A stretch of DNA of 64,000 bases from Mucilaginibacter sp. OK268 (GCF_900103125.1 NZ_FNJV01000002.1:310001-374000); one strand, 5' to 3'; counted from the stretch's first letter, positions 34,444 to 44,424 are shown. The notes: generated by a model from the sequence alone, not told the origin. Made by a program: numbers and translations.

Positions 34444-37400
34444 TTAAAATTTGATGTTTGCGCCCAGGTTAATTATCTTCTGTTGCGGGTAGAATTGGCC
34501 GCTACCATACTGGGCGCCACCGAATTGGCCACTGCCATTGGTTCCCTCAGGATCGTAATCCTTCACTTTGGTAAACGTTAACAGGTTGAAGCCACTTACA
34601 AAGACCCTAAGCCCCTTGATATGAAGCTTTGACAATGCTTGTGACGATAGCGAATAACCCAGCTGAACATTTTTCAGTCTCACAAATGAAGCATTGTTAA
34701 GCCAGAAGGTACTGTTATATAAACCACCGCTTACCGCGCTTGAAGCCCTGTCTGATACTCTTGGGTATGATCCGTTTGGATTGCTTGGGCTCGTGGCATT
34801 ATCTGCCCATGAACTGTAAAAATTACCAATAACTCCAGATTCAGGCAATACATACTGGCTTACCTCAGCCTGACCGGCAAATAAAACCGACAAGTCGAAA
34901 TTTTTGTAACCGGCATTAAGGCTTAAACCATAAGTTATTTGCGGGATATTGCCATATTTTGACCGTTGCTGATCGGCTGCTGTTATTTGTCCGTCTTTGT
35001 TAACATCGGCATAGATAAGGTCACCAACCTGCGCACCGGAAACATGTGGCGTATTATCCAATTGTGCCTGGTTCCGGAAAATACCGATAGATTGATATAA
35101 TAAATAGGTATTTAAAGGCCCACCTGTTTGACGCTGGTAGGATAAATCAGCGGGAACAGCCTCGTCAATATAAATGATTTTACTTTTGGCATAGGTAAAG
35201 TTGCCTGATACGCCCCAGGAGAATGTACCGGGATGGTTATAACCCAATGTTGTTTCGAAACCGGCGCTGTTAACCTTGCCAATATTTTCTGCAGGCACTA
35301 AGGGTTTATTAGGATCCAATGGATTCACTATCCCGGAAGTGCCGGGAATAGAAGTACGATATGCCAGGATGTTTGACCGCACCTGGCGAAAATAGATGGC
35401 TTCAAATGTGAAATTTTTCAAGAATACCGCGTTAATACCAATATCCGTCTTTTTAGCCGTTTCCCAGGTAATATTGGGGTTGGCAAGCTTGACTTGATCG
35501 ATGCCTGCTTGGGGCGTAGCACCTGAACCATTATCCAGTACTACAGAATTATTAAAAGTATAATTATTTATATATTGATAAGGAGCGATATTATCATCTC
35601 CCAATACACCATATGAAGCCCTGATCTTCAGGTCGTCAATAAATTTAACTTTATCTTGAAACCAACTCTCTTTGGATATGCGGTAACCTGCGGATATGGA
35701 TGGAAAATATCCCCACTGGTGGCCGGAAGCAAAAAGAGATGAACCATCAGCACGAAACTGGGCCTCTAATAAATACTTTTCATCATAATTATAAGCCAAC
35801 CTGCTGATCACACTACGGCGGTTATAATTGTAGTTGCCATTGTTATCACTGCTGCTGCCACCATTGGTAGCATCACTGGGTGCACTGCCGCCCTGTGAAA
35901 GCTCTGGCGTAGTAACTGTTGGAAAATTATTCCGTTGAGCCCAGAAGTAATTATAAGTATTCTGGCTTTGTTCGTACGCTACGAAGGCATTGATATTGTG
36001 TTTACCAAATTGCCTTACAAAGTTTAGTTTAATATTGGACGTAATAAGCGATTGATTAAGCTGCGACTCGTTCAAATAAGCAAGCTTGTTTGAGCCACCC
36101 TGAATGCTTGGCGTGTAAAGGTTGGTAGTACTGCTATAAGTATAAACAGTGTAAGGTGTATAAAATGTTTTGTTAAACACACCTGTTTTATCTGCCGAAA
36201 AGAAACCGTCAAGCGAAAGGCCGCTTATGCCCGGGATATCATAACTCGCCCGGAGTATACCGTTAAAAGTTTGCGTAGGATTATTGGAGGTACCACCAAT
36301 ACTTGTTGGGGTGAGCGCTGGATTGGTATTATCGAATCCGGAAGTAGGCAGGCCATTCGGATAAAAAGCGGCCGTGGTTGGGTATCCCCTGTAAATACCC
36401 CGAAAATTATCGGAGGCTGAAGTAGTCGGAAATTTCCTATCTTCTTCCCTGCCCTGTAACGATAGCCCTATTTTAAATCCTTTGGCAACAATAGCATCAA
36501 TATTCGCCCTGAAGTTATATTGATTGTATTTTGCGGCGCCATTTTTATAAAGACCATCCTGTGAGGTGATACCAACCGAAGTGTAATATTTAACATCCTC
36601 AGTACCACCGGCAACCGTTACGTTCTGTTGATTCTGCAATGCATAATTCTTTAAGGTTATTTTTTCCCAGTTCGTATTTGGATAATTAAGCGGGTCAGAG
36701 CCGTCCCTGTATTTCGTTATCTGATCATTGCTGTAAACCTGGTTAAAGCCGCCCGCTGGATTATCATAATAGCTGATATCATTCATGATCTGCGCATAGG
36801 TTGGCGCATCAGCCAGTTTAGGTAAACGTGTTGGTGAGCTAAACCCTTCATTAAAATTATAAGAAACGGCAGCCTTACCTGTTTTACCATGTTTGGTAGT
36901 TATTAAAATAACACCGTTTGCCGCGCGATTTCCATAAACAGCAGCCGATGCATCTTTTAATACCGAAACACTTTCGATATCGTTAGGATCAAGGCGTTCC
37001 AGGCCGCCGATCTGGCCGGGGATACCGTCAACTACAACCAGCACGGAATTGCTGCCAGTTGTTGCCAGGCCCCTGATCGAAATATTTGAACCATCATAAC
37101 CAGGTTCACCAGATCCGTTGTTGGCAATAACACCAGACACTCGACCTGCGAATGAACTTGAAACGTTAGGCTGAGGGCTTTTAGCTAAATCTCCGCCCTT
37201 CACTACGGAGATAGAACCAGTGAGGGTAGCTTTTTTCTGCGTACCATAACCTACAACCACGACCTCATTCAATGACTTTGAATCGGCCTGTAATTGTACA
37301 TTGATGGTAGTTTGCCCCTTTAAGGGAACTTCCTGCGTAGCAAAACCAATGTAAGTGAACACCAATGTTCCTGACGAAGCATCGGGAACATTAAACGAAA

Positions 37401-37665
37401 ATTTACCATTTACATCAGTAACAACTCCCGTTGACGTTCCTTTTAATGTAACACTTACGCCGGGTAGTGTTTCGCCTTTTTCGTCGGTAACTTTACCGCT
37501 TATTTTTACATCCTGCGCGCCAAGCACTTTACTACCATTGGCAAAAGCGACCGATGGCATCTGGCAGGTGATAAAGCAGGCAATTGCCATACTTGCTATC
37601 AACAGGAAAAAACGGGGTGATCTTTTCCGATGAGGAGAATCCTTTACATGTAAATTTAATTCCAT
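34444..37665 (-). CDS. SusC/RagA-family TonB-linked outer-membrane transporter (locus 1)
   Basis: 1073 residues. A positively charged N-terminus precedes the signal helix (19-42). A carboxypeptidase-like domain (about 52-130, GKVTDEKGETLPGVSV) is followed by the plug, with EVVVVGYGTQKKATLTGSIS and VLKDASAAVYGNRAANGVI, and a large barrel ending KIINLGANIKF. SusC imports oligosaccharides through the outer membrane with TonB energy. No STN domain is present, in line with control by the hybrid two-component regulator at 38529 rather than by sigma/anti-sigma. Confidence 0.95.
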   Translation of the reverse strand: MELNLHVKDSPHRKRSPRFFLLIASMAIACFITCQMPSVAFANGSKVLGAQDVKISGKVTDEKGETLPGVSVTLKGTSTGVVTDVNGKFSFNVPDASSGTLVFTYIGFATQEVPLKGQTTINVQLQADSKSLNEVVVVGYGTQKKATLTGSISVVKGGDLAKSPQPNVSSSFAGRVSGVIANNGSGEPGYDGSNISIRGLATTGSNSVLVVVDGIPGQIGGLERLDPNDIESVSVLKDASAAVYGNRAANGVILITTKHGKTGKAAVSYNFNEGFSSPTRLPKLADAPTYAQIMNDISYYDNPAGGFNQVYSNDQITKYRDGSDPLNYPNTNWEKITLKNYALQNQQNVTVAGGTEDVKYYTSVGITSQDGLYKNGAAKYNQYNFRANIDAIVAKGFKIGLSLQGREEDRKFPTTSASDNFRGIYRGYPTTAAFYPNGLPTSGFDNTNPALTPTSIGGTSNNPTQTFNGILRASYDIPGISGLSLDGFFSADKTGVFNKTFYTPYTVYTYSSTTNLYTPSIQGGSNKLAYLNESQLNQSLITSNIKLNFVRQFGKHNINAFVAYEQSQNTYNYFWAQRNNFPTVTTPELSQGGSAPSDATNGGSSSDNNGNYNYNRRSVISRLAYNYDEKYLLEAQFRADGSSLFASGHQWGYFPSISAGYRISKESWFQDKVKFIDDLKIRASYGVLGDDNIAPYQYINNYTFNNSVVLDNGSGATPQAGIDQVKLANPNITWETAKKTDIGINAVFLKNFTFEAIYFRQVRSNILAYRTSIPGTSGIVNPLDPNKPLVPAENIGKVNSAGFETTLGYNHPGTFSWGVSGNFTYAKSKIIYIDEAVPADLSYQRQTGGPLNTYLLYQSIGIFRNQAQLDNTPHVSGAQVGDLIYADVNKDGQITAADQQRSKYGNIPQITYGLSLNAGYKNFDLSVLFAGQAEVSQYVLPESGVIGNFYSSWADNATSPSNPNGSYPRVSDRASSAVSGGLYNSTFWLNNASFVRLKNVQLGYSLSSQALSKLHIKGLRVFVSGFNLLTFTKVKDYDPEGTNGSGQFGGAQYGSGQFYPQQKIINLGANIKF

Positions 37666-37690
37666 ATATTTTTTTAGTTGGGGTTTAATT

Positions 37691-37808
37691 GGTTTAAACC
37701 TTAGTCCGTAAAAAGCACAGCTATGGGCAAACGGTTAGGGCAGGTTAATTGCCTTCCGTGTTACCTCGTGTCAGATCAGTGCCGGATACAGAAGTTTGGT
37801 TTAAACCA
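37691..37808. promoter_or_regulatory. Two GGTTTAAACC palindromes in the SusC leader
   Basis: Perfect 10-base palindromes GGTTTAAACC at 37691-37700 and 37799-37808, 108 bases apart centre to centre, upstream of the minus-strand SusC gene. They may be sites for the hybrid regulator. No TAnnTTTG promoter could be placed with confidence. Confidence 0.35.
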
Positions 37809-38006
37809 TGGTTATTGGTGAGACTAAAATGAGGCTAAATTACAGGATCAAGTGAGGGGTAAATTCGGATTTAAAACGGGATAAAATCATCAAAAAATGC
37901 CATTACAGCACTTTTTAGGCCTTTTTGCTTAGGGGGTAAAATAATATCATCAATTATCCTTAGTAAAATTTTCAAAATAGGCTGGGCAAAAGCCCCCACC
38001 CAAACC

Positions 38007-38036
38007 CTGCCCTCCCGATAGCTATCGGGAGGGCAG
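38007..38036. repeat. 30-bp perfect palindrome
   Basis: CTGCCCTCCCGATAG followed by its reverse complement CTATCGGGAGGGCAG. It follows GCCCCCACCCAAACCCT, the same fragment seen at 24254, and precedes the 45-base repeat. It can form a long hairpin in either transcript. Confidence 0.8.
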
Positions 38037-38045
38037 ACTGTTTCA

Positions 38046-38159
38046 TTAAAAAGTGGGTTTACATGGTTTACACTTTTCATGGTCAACATCTATCTAATTA
38101 CTTGATAATCAATTAATTATTTTTTATTTTACCATAAAAAACGGTTTACAGTGTAAACC
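38046..38159. repeat. 45-bp near-identical repeat with TGTAAACC-type inverted ends, copy 2
   Basis: 38046-38090 matches 24391-24435 with one difference. GGTTTACAT (38056-38064) and the right palindrome GGTTTACA-G-TGTAAACC (38143-38159) give similar ends, with a different AT-rich middle. Confidence 0.7.
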
Positions 38160-38221
38160 ATGATTTTAACTAAGCCCCATATCATTTCGACGAATAGCGC
38201 GGGCAATGTCTTTCTCTCGAG

Positions 38222-38371
38222 CGTCATTGCGAGGTACGAAGACAACCGACCAAAGGGAGCTCATTAATTCCGGTTAAAATAAACAAAGCATTAATAATCT
38301 CTACGATAGCAGGTCAGCTATTCATGTTTGCTCTGTACAGTTTAGAGATTGCTTCGTACCTCGCAATGACG
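38222..38371. repeat. Intergenic palindromic repeat, family A (CATTGCGAG), copy 1
   Basis: Perfect 20-base inverted ends: CGTCATTGCGAGGTACGAAG (38222-38241) and its reverse complement (38352-38371), enclosing 110 bases. Related copies at 57279-57362, 58632-58778 and 62001-62088. Confidence 0.85.
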
Positions 38372-38435
38372 TGTTTTGAAGTTAGGTCCTTTCAGGGTCT
38401 CCTGGAAGGGACCCTGAGGGGACAGGAAAAGTCTG

Positions 38436-38502
38436 TCCCCCCGTCGAAGGGGCGTGCGCAGAGGCCTGCACACCATGCTTCGACGGGCTCAGCATGACAC
38501 CC
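38436..38502. repeat. Intergenic palindromic repeat, family B (CTTCGAC...GCTCA), copy 2
   Basis: CCCCGTCGAAGGGGCG and CCATGCTTCGACGGGCTCAG followed by CATGACACCC, the reverse orientation of copies at 651 and 58802. It lies 27 bases from the end of the hybrid regulator gene. Confidence 0.75.
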
Positions 38503-38528
38503 GTTTTAAGTCAGGGGGTAATGGTCAA

Positions 38529-41500
38529 TTATCCTTTAACCATATCACGACTCACATTATAATTATTGTGAAAAGGCTTGCGGTATTTTTTCACGTAGTC
38601 TGAAGGGTTTATGCCGAAAAGCTTATTGAACTGCTCCCTGAAGTATTTAAGATCGTTTATACCAACCATGGAGGCGGTTTCGTATATGGTACTATCCGTA
38701 GATAACAGGATCTCAGCCGCTTTTCTTAACCTGATAAAACGGATAAAACCATTGGCCGATTGACCAGAAATAGATTTGATACGCTTATATAAATTAGAAT
38801 GACTCATGCCAATTTCTGAAGCCAGGGTCTTTATACTAAACTCAGGATCGGTTAAATGCTGCTCCACAATTTTGAGACATTTCTCTAAAAACTCCTTGTA
38901 CTCCTGAGATATTTTTAAATCATTCGATTTGTTAAGGGTGATCTCATTATAAAAATACTTTTGCAGATTGTTCCTGCTTTTCAGGATGCCATTAACACGG
39001 GCTATCAGTATTTCTTTTTCAAAAGGCTTGCTGATATAATCGTCGGCTCCACCTTCGATGCCTTTGAGTTTAATCTCTGGCGATGAACTGGCTGTTAGTA
39101 ATATTACCGGGATATGGTTCAAAAGCGGATCTTCTTTAATACGGCTGCACAGCTCAATACCGCTCAGGCCCTGCATCATCACATCGCTTATCACAATATC
39201 GGGTACCAGGTGGTAAACCAATTCAAGCCCATCGGTACCGTTATCGGCCTCAAAAATCTCAAACTCGCCGGTGAATATCCGTTTAAGGTAAACGCGGATC
39301 TGCTCGTTATCATCTATAAGCAGCATTGTTTTGGTATCCGAGCTCAAAGCTTCCGTACTTTTAGCTGTTGTGGAACTTTCGGTCTCATCCGTATCCAATT
39401 CCCCTTTATTCTCTATCAATTCGTCTAAAAATATCGAGGTTTCAGCAACATCCTCAAAAACAAACTGCTGGCCAAAATGCTCCCGTCCTTTGAGTAATAA
39501 AACGTTGAACAAAGTGCCTTGCCCTTGCTTACTTGTGTAGCTGATACTACCTTTATGGCTTTCAATAAATGCCTTAACCAGGTAAAGCCCAATACCAAAG
39601 CCTCCGGCTAAAGGCATTGTATTTTGCAATTGGTAAAACTTGTTGAACAATTGATCGCCAATTCCTTCGGCTATACCGCAGCCGCTATCTTTTATTTCGA
39701 TACTAACTTTATCATCATTATCAGTTATCGTGCAGCTTACCAGCCCATGCTCCGGTGTGAATTTTAACGCGTTTGATATCAGGTTAAATAAGGCTATCTC
39801 CATTTTTTCCCTGTCGGCAAATATTTCAATAGCTTCTTTTTCACTCGAAAAATCAAACTGTATATGTTTGGTACGAGCCTGGTGATTAAAGCATAAGAAC
39901 ACCTCACGGCAAAGAACCACTATATTCAATTTTACTATTTTAAGTTTATCCGTATCACTTTCAGCTTTCCTAAAAAGTAGTAGCTGATCAACCAAACTCA
40001 ACAAGCGGCGCGCGTTACGATAAATAATATGCAAATTACCAGGATCACTCTCCTGCCCGCCTTTGCCAAACAGCATATCCTTAACCGGGTTAATGATCAG
40101 CGTTAGCGGTGTACGAAACTCATGAGAAATATTAGTAAAAAAAGAAAGTTTACGCTCATTCAGCTCCTTATCCTTTTCTGCGGATAGCTGGGCAACTTTT
40201 ATTTCGTATTTAAGTTTAGTTTGGTTGGCTTTGTACAATAAATAGTAATAAATAGCCAGTCCGGTTACAGCGATATAGATCAAATAAGCCCACCATGTTT
40301 TATACCAGGGCGGCATGATCTTTATTTGAATGGTAGCATAATTTTCAAACCATAAACCATCCTGGTTAGAGGCTTTTACCTTAAATGTATAATCGCCGGG
40401 TTCAAGATAACGGTAGGTTGCCAGTCTTTGATTACCCACATAGTTCCATGATTTATCAAGACCTTCCAGTTTATAGGCAAAACTGCCCTTTTGTGGATAG
40501 GTATAATTTAATGAAGCATACTGGATAGAAAACACAGACTGATCGGGTTGCAGCGTAATTTGCCGGGTTTCACTGATCGCTTCGGGTAATACGGCCCGGT
40601 TCCCGTCAAGAGCACCGACTTCAACCTGCTTACCGAAAATTTGCAGCCCTGTGATGATAACCTTTGGCTGGTAATTGCTTTGAATTACTTTTTCAGGATC
40701 AAAAAAGTTGAGGCCTTCTGTCCCTCCAAAATACATCAATCCGTTATCTGAATCAAACAAAACAGATCCGGCATTAAATTGCCCCGCCTGCAAACCATCC
40801 GACTGATCATAGTTTAATATTTTATCAGTAAGGATATTAATGTTTGATAGGCCCTTGTTGGTACTTAACCATAAAGACCCATTGCCCGATGCTTTTATGG
40901 CTGATACCGTATTGTTAGCTAAACCATTGGTTTCATTAAATTTCTTAAAAAGCCGCTTTTTTAAATCGTAAGAGATCAGACCATCTCCTTCAGTCCCCAA
41001 CCATAAGCGATGTTGCTTATCGGGATAAATTGAAAAAATTACCTGGCTAGGTAAATTATTCTTTTCGTCGGCTGGTTTAAAATATCTGTTGAATTTATTT
41101 TGTTTAAAGTCATAAAAATCAAGCCCACCTCCGTAAGTACCTATCCACAGGTTTCCATTTTCATCTTCGGCAATAGAGCGTACATCATTAGAAGTGAGGC
41201 CGCTATTGACCGGGGTGTAATTTGTAAATGTTTTTGCAGCAGCATTAAATAAACTCAAGCCCCCGCCGTTTGTCCCAACCCATAAATTTTGATGGCTATC
41301 CTGAAAAATCACCCTTACATCATTTGCTCCTAAGCTTTTAGCATCTGTTGGATTATTGGCGTAATTGACAAATGAATCTGTTTTTTTATCATAAAGAAAA
41401 AGCCCCTTGGCGTAGGTACCAAACCATACATTGCCATTTTTATCACTATAACCATACAAAACAGCATTATCCTTAATGCTTCCGGGCTTCCCATCGGCTT

Positions 41501-42713
41501 TATATTGCTTCACCAGGTTGCCGTTATGACTGGTTTTAAATATACCCTCACCGTCGGTACCCAACCATAAAAACCCGTCCCGGTCCTGGCACATCCCATA
41601 AAACCTCACCAAACTTTCTCCGCTGGGCTCAATCCGTTTCCTGGTGATCTTGGAAAACTTTTCCTTGATGCTGCTGATCATATAAATACCATCGCCATAG
41701 GTGCCTACCCAAATATTCTTGTCTTTATCTATAAAAAGAGCTTGAACGGAGCGTTGCGTAAGGTAATAGCCATCGTCGCCGGTTACCGGTTGCAATACAA
41801 AGCTTTCTGTATTGTAATCAGGGCTGGCTCCCAGGTTAATTTTATATAATCCGCCATCCTGCAAACCAACAAGTAGTTGTTTGTTGCTATCCTCAATAAC
41901 CGAAATATATCTTTTACTTTTAATACCAGGCTGGCTGGTTTGCAACAAGGTAAATTTATTTGATTGCCGGTGATAGTACAGAAGCCCGTTTCCGGTTGCT
42001 ATCCAAATGTTGTGGAAATGATCTTCAAAAATATCATTGATCCGTGCTGCCGGAAGATTTTTCACCTCGGGGATCAGGTTCTTTTGGTTAGTTATTATAC
42101 CTCTTTTATGATCAAATACGTTGATACCTGTTTCTTGTGTGCCAACCCATAGCAGGCCCTTTGAATCCTCAAACAAACTTATAACCCGGTTACTTGATAG
42201 TTGGGGTAAATTGGTCTGCGTATAATTAGTAAACTTTGCCGACTTAATATCAAAATAGGAGAAACCTAAACCATAAGAGGTTATCCATAAATTACCATCG
42301 CGGCTTTGTATAATATTCCCGACATCATTTTTAACTGCACGGTTGGGGGATAATTTATAGTGGATGAATTTCTCTGTATGCGTATCCAGTTTACTGAGCC
42401 CATTGCGGGATGACACCCAAATGTTTCCGTGTACATCGCAAAAAGTCTTCTGAACATAATTACTGGCCAGGCTTGCAGCATCGCCCTGCCTGGATTTAAA
42501 AACCTTAAAGTTTGTTCCATCAAAACGATTCAGTCCATCATTTGTGGCAAACCACATAAAGCCTTTATCATCCTGGGTGATGCTGTTTACAATACCAAAA
42601 GAAAGACCATTTTTTAAAGAGTAGTTCAGTATTTTATTCTTTATCGGAGATTGGGCATAGCCCGAAGAAACGATCAACAAAAGAAAAAAATAAAGGGGGT
42701 ATCTTTTTTTCAT
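38529..42713 (-). CDS. Hybrid two-component system regulator (HTCS) of polysaccharide locus 1
   Basis: 1394 residues that combine sensor, kinase and regulator. Signal peptide (1-20); periplasmic two-component-propeller repeats to about 690 (many WVGT/WLGTEGDGL motifs); Y_Y_Y domain (about 720-790); membrane helix near 795-815; histidine kinase with ISHEFRTPLTL (His about 862) and ATPase; receiver near 1130-1245 with DVMM phospho-site; AraC-type DNA-binding domain at about 1285-1380 with two helix-turn-helix units. HTCSs sense oligosaccharides in the periplasm and activate the neighbouring susCD genes. It is the regulator of the locus at 29068-37665. Confidence 0.96.
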   Translation of the reverse strand: MKKRYPLYFFLLLIVSSGYAQSPIKNKILNYSLKNGLSFGIVNSITQDDKGFMWFATNDGLNRFDGTNFKVFKSRQGDAASLASNYVQKTFCDVHGNIWVSSRNGLSKLDTHTEKFIHYKLSPNRAVKNDVGNIIQSRDGNLWITSYGLGFSYFDIKSAKFTNYTQTNLPQLSSNRVISLFEDSKGLLWVGTQETGINVFDHKRGIITNQKNLIPEVKNLPAARINDIFEDHFHNIWIATGNGLLYYHRQSNKFTLLQTSQPGIKSKRYISVIEDSNKQLLVGLQDGGLYKINLGASPDYNTESFVLQPVTGDDGYYLTQRSVQALFIDKDKNIWVGTYGDGIYMISSIKEKFSKITRKRIEPSGESLVRFYGMCQDRDGFLWLGTDGEGIFKTSHNGNLVKQYKADGKPGSIKDNAVLYGYSDKNGNVWFGTYAKGLFLYDKKTDSFVNYANNPTDAKSLGANDVRVIFQDSHQNLWVGTNGGGLSLFNAAAKTFTNYTPVNSGLTSNDVRSIAEDENGNLWIGTYGGGLDFYDFKQNKFNRYFKPADEKNNLPSQVIFSIYPDKQHRLWLGTEGDGLISYDLKKRLFKKFNETNGLANNTVSAIKASGNGSLWLSTNKGLSNINILTDKILNYDQSDGLQAGQFNAGSVLFDSDNGLMYFGGTEGLNFFDPEKVIQSNYQPKVIITGLQIFGKQVEVGALDGNRAVLPEAISETRQITLQPDQSVFSIQYASLNYTYPQKGSFAYKLEGLDKSWNYVGNQRLATYRYLEPGDYTFKVKASNQDGLWFENYATIQIKIMPPWYKTWWAYLIYIAVTGLAIYYYLLYKANQTKLKYEIKVAQLSAEKDKELNERKLSFFTNISHEFRTPLTLIINPVKDMLFGKGGQESDPGNLHIIYRNARRLLSLVDQLLLFRKAESDTDKLKIVKLNIVVLCREVFLCFNHQARTKHIQFDFSSEKEAIEIFADREKMEIALFNLISNALKFTPEHGLVSCTITDNDDKVSIEIKDSGCGIAEGIGDQLFNKFYQLQNTMPLAGGFGIGLYLVKAFIESHKGSISYTSKQGQGTLFNVLLLKGREHFGQQFVFEDVAETSIFLDELIENKGELDTDETESSTTAKSTEALSSDTKTMLLIDDNEQIRVYLKRIFTGEFEIFEADNGTDGLELVYHLVPDIVISDVMMQGLSGIELCSRIKEDPLLNHIPVILLTASSSPEIKLKGIEGGADDYISKPFEKEILIARVNGILKSRNNLQKYFYNEITLNKSNDLKISQEYKEFLEKCLKIVEQHLTDPEFSIKTLASEIGMSHSNLYKRIKSISGQSANGFIRFIRLRKAAEILLSTDSTIYETASMVGINDLKYFREQFNKLFGINPSDYVKKYRKPFHNNYNVSRDMVKG

Positions 42714-43159
42714 TAAAATAATTTCAGGTTGTCAATTACACGATAATTGGGGATTAAAATTACTTATTAATTGTTAAAACTACAATAATTATCACCTCTA
42801 TTTGTACTTATTTTTTTTTCAAACACTTGTATAAATTACACCTCCCTCCTTTGTCATCATCAGTTTTTTGACATCGAAAAAGCTTGCTAAAACATTTTAT
42901 TTTACCATGCTGAACACTATTGGGCCAGCAAATTCCCGAATCACCACGCCCTGTCATTAGTGAAGATTAGGAGCTTTTCTACTTCAAAAACTCAAAGAGA
43001 ATTTTACCGATAGACCAGTTCATGACGGTTAAAATCCATGAGCAGCATTTATTCATCGATAAGATGAATGCGTAAGTATCGGAATCTGATATACGGTCTG
43101 TATGCTGATACGAGGTTGTTGGTAGCACTGGTAGGACGATACCCAACAAAGTATGAGCA
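42714..43159. other. Gap between the HTCS and the HxlR gene
   Basis: 446 bases with no convincing gene on either strand and no hairpin worth naming. The AT-rich first part presumably carries the HTCS promoter. A short minus-strand frame at 42979-43191 overlaps the HxlR gene and has no family features. Confidence 0.5.
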
Positions 43160-43516
43160 TTATTTCCCGACAATTTTCTTTCGGTGTACAATTCCCCAAT
43201 CTGTTAGATTACTGATGATGGTTTGTAGCGTATTGCCGTGTTCTGTAAGTTCATATCGAACCGTTATAGGTTGCGTATCTAAAACGGTTCGTTTTACCAA
43301 TTGGTTTATCTCTAATTCCTTTAATTCTTTGCTTAACATTCTGTTGGAAATTCCTTCTATATCATTCAAAATATCGGAAAACCGCCTTGTACCGTAACAG
43401 CAAATAGACGTAATAATAGAAATCTTCCATTTCCCATTCAGCACGTCCATTGAATCTTGAACGGCTCTCATTCTTTTCTTTTGTTCCTGTTGGAACTCTT
43501 CTATTTTACACCCCAT
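43160..43516 (-). CDS. HxlR-family winged-helix transcriptional regulator
   Basis: 118 residues with MDVLNGKWKISIITSI (24-39), RRFSDILNDIEGISNRMLSKELKELE and a wing PITVRYELTEHG, all typical of HxlR regulators, which often sense aldehydes or oxidants. It is transcribed away from the SDR at 43623; the gap holds GTTAC/GTAAC sites. I infer that it represses or activates this SDR. Confidence 0.9.
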   Translation of the reverse strand: MGCKIEEFQQEQKKRMRAVQDSMDVLNGKWKISIITSICCYGTRRFSDILNDIEGISNRMLSKELKELEINQLVKRTVLDTQPITVRYELTEHGNTLQTIISNLTDWGIVHRKKIVGK

Positions 43517-43519
43517 AAT

Positions 43520-43579
43520 GTTACTTAGTTACATCGATGTTACTGTTATTTTTCATCACAAAGTTACCAAAAGTAACTT
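43520..43579. promoter_or_regulatory. GTTAC direct repeats and palindrome, probable HxlR operator
   Basis: Three GTTAC copies (43520-43524, 43528-43532, 43539-43543) and a perfect inverted repeat AAGTTAC-CAAAA-GTAACTT (43561-43579). The palindrome covers the -33 position of a TACCTTCG -7-like element at 43588-43595 for the SDR, so binding would affect transcription. Confidence 0.55.
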
Positions 43580-43622
43580 ATCAATTCTACCTTCGTTGCT
43601 CAAATATTAAATAATAGAGATA

Positions 43623-44393
43623 ATGAGTAAACTAAAAAACAAGGTTGCGGTGATTACTGGCGGCAATAGTGGTATCGGGTTTGGTATTGCTGAAGCATTT
43701 AAAAACGAAAGCGCAGTTGGTGCAATCGCCGGAAGAAATGAGACTGCGTTGAACAGCGCTGTTGAAACCCTGGGTGGTAATTTTATTGGTGTAAAAGGAG
43801 ATGTAACAAATCTTGATGACCTGGAGAACCTGTATAGGACTACGGCTGATAAGTTTGGGAAGATAGACGCACTGGTAGTAAATGCAGGTGGCGTTGTGGA
43901 CGGGATTCCCTTGATGACGATAACCGATGTAACGGAAGAAGGTTACGACCGCTATATGGACCTGAATTTAAAAAGCGCCTATTTCACCGTAAAAAAAGCG
44001 CTTCCTTATTTAAATGACGGCGCTTCCATTATACTAATCGCGTCGAACGCCGCACATCGGGCTGCACCCGGAGCGACGATATATGCCGCTGCAAAAGCGG
44101 CCGTTATTTCATTGGCCAGAGGCTTATCGCTCGATTTATTGTCAAGGAGAATAAGGGTGAATACAATTTCGCCTGGCTCAATTGATACGCCGGTTTTTGG
44201 AAAGATGGTACCGCAGGATCTAGTGGATCAGGTGAAGCAAGTCTGGATAGATCTTACGCCGCTTGGCAGGCAAGGGACTCCGGCTGAGATCGGAAAAACG
44301 GCTGTATTTTTAGCCTCCGACGATTCAACATTCATCGTAGGCGCCGATATCTTAGCGGATGGCGGTATGGCCAATACCTTCTTAGTGAAATAA
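43623..44393 (+). CDS. Short-chain dehydrogenase/reductase (SDR)
   Basis: 256 residues with TGGNSGIG (12-19), VNAGG near 86, Tyr154 and Lys158 in YAAAK, and a C-terminal FLASDDSTFIVGADILADGG close. The ending is typical of quinone- or ketone-reducing SDRs. It is divergent from the HxlR regulator with a shared operator region. The reaction is unknown. Confidence 0.9.
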   Translation: MSKLKNKVAVITGGNSGIGFGIAEAFKNESAVGAIAGRNETALNSAVETLGGNFIGVKGDVTNLDDLENLYRTTADKFGKIDALVVNAGGVVDGIPLMTITDVTEEGYDRYMDLNLKSAYFTVKKALPYLNDGASIILIASNAAHRAAPGATIYAAAKAAVISLARGLSLDLLSRRIRVNTISPGSIDTPVFGKMVPQDLVDQVKQVWIDLTPLGRQGTPAEIGKTAVFLASDDSTFIVGADILADGGMANTFLVK

Positions 44394-44424
44394 ATTCAAA
44401 TAGAAACAATGAGTAGATTAGAAT

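Noticed and set aside
37871..38089. Minus-strand frame of 72 residues upstream of SusC
   Set aside because: It includes the 30-bp palindrome and the 45-bp repeat and resembles no protein.
42979..43191. Minus-strand frame of 70 residues beside HxlR
   Set aside because: It overlaps the HxlR gene and shows no recognisable feature.
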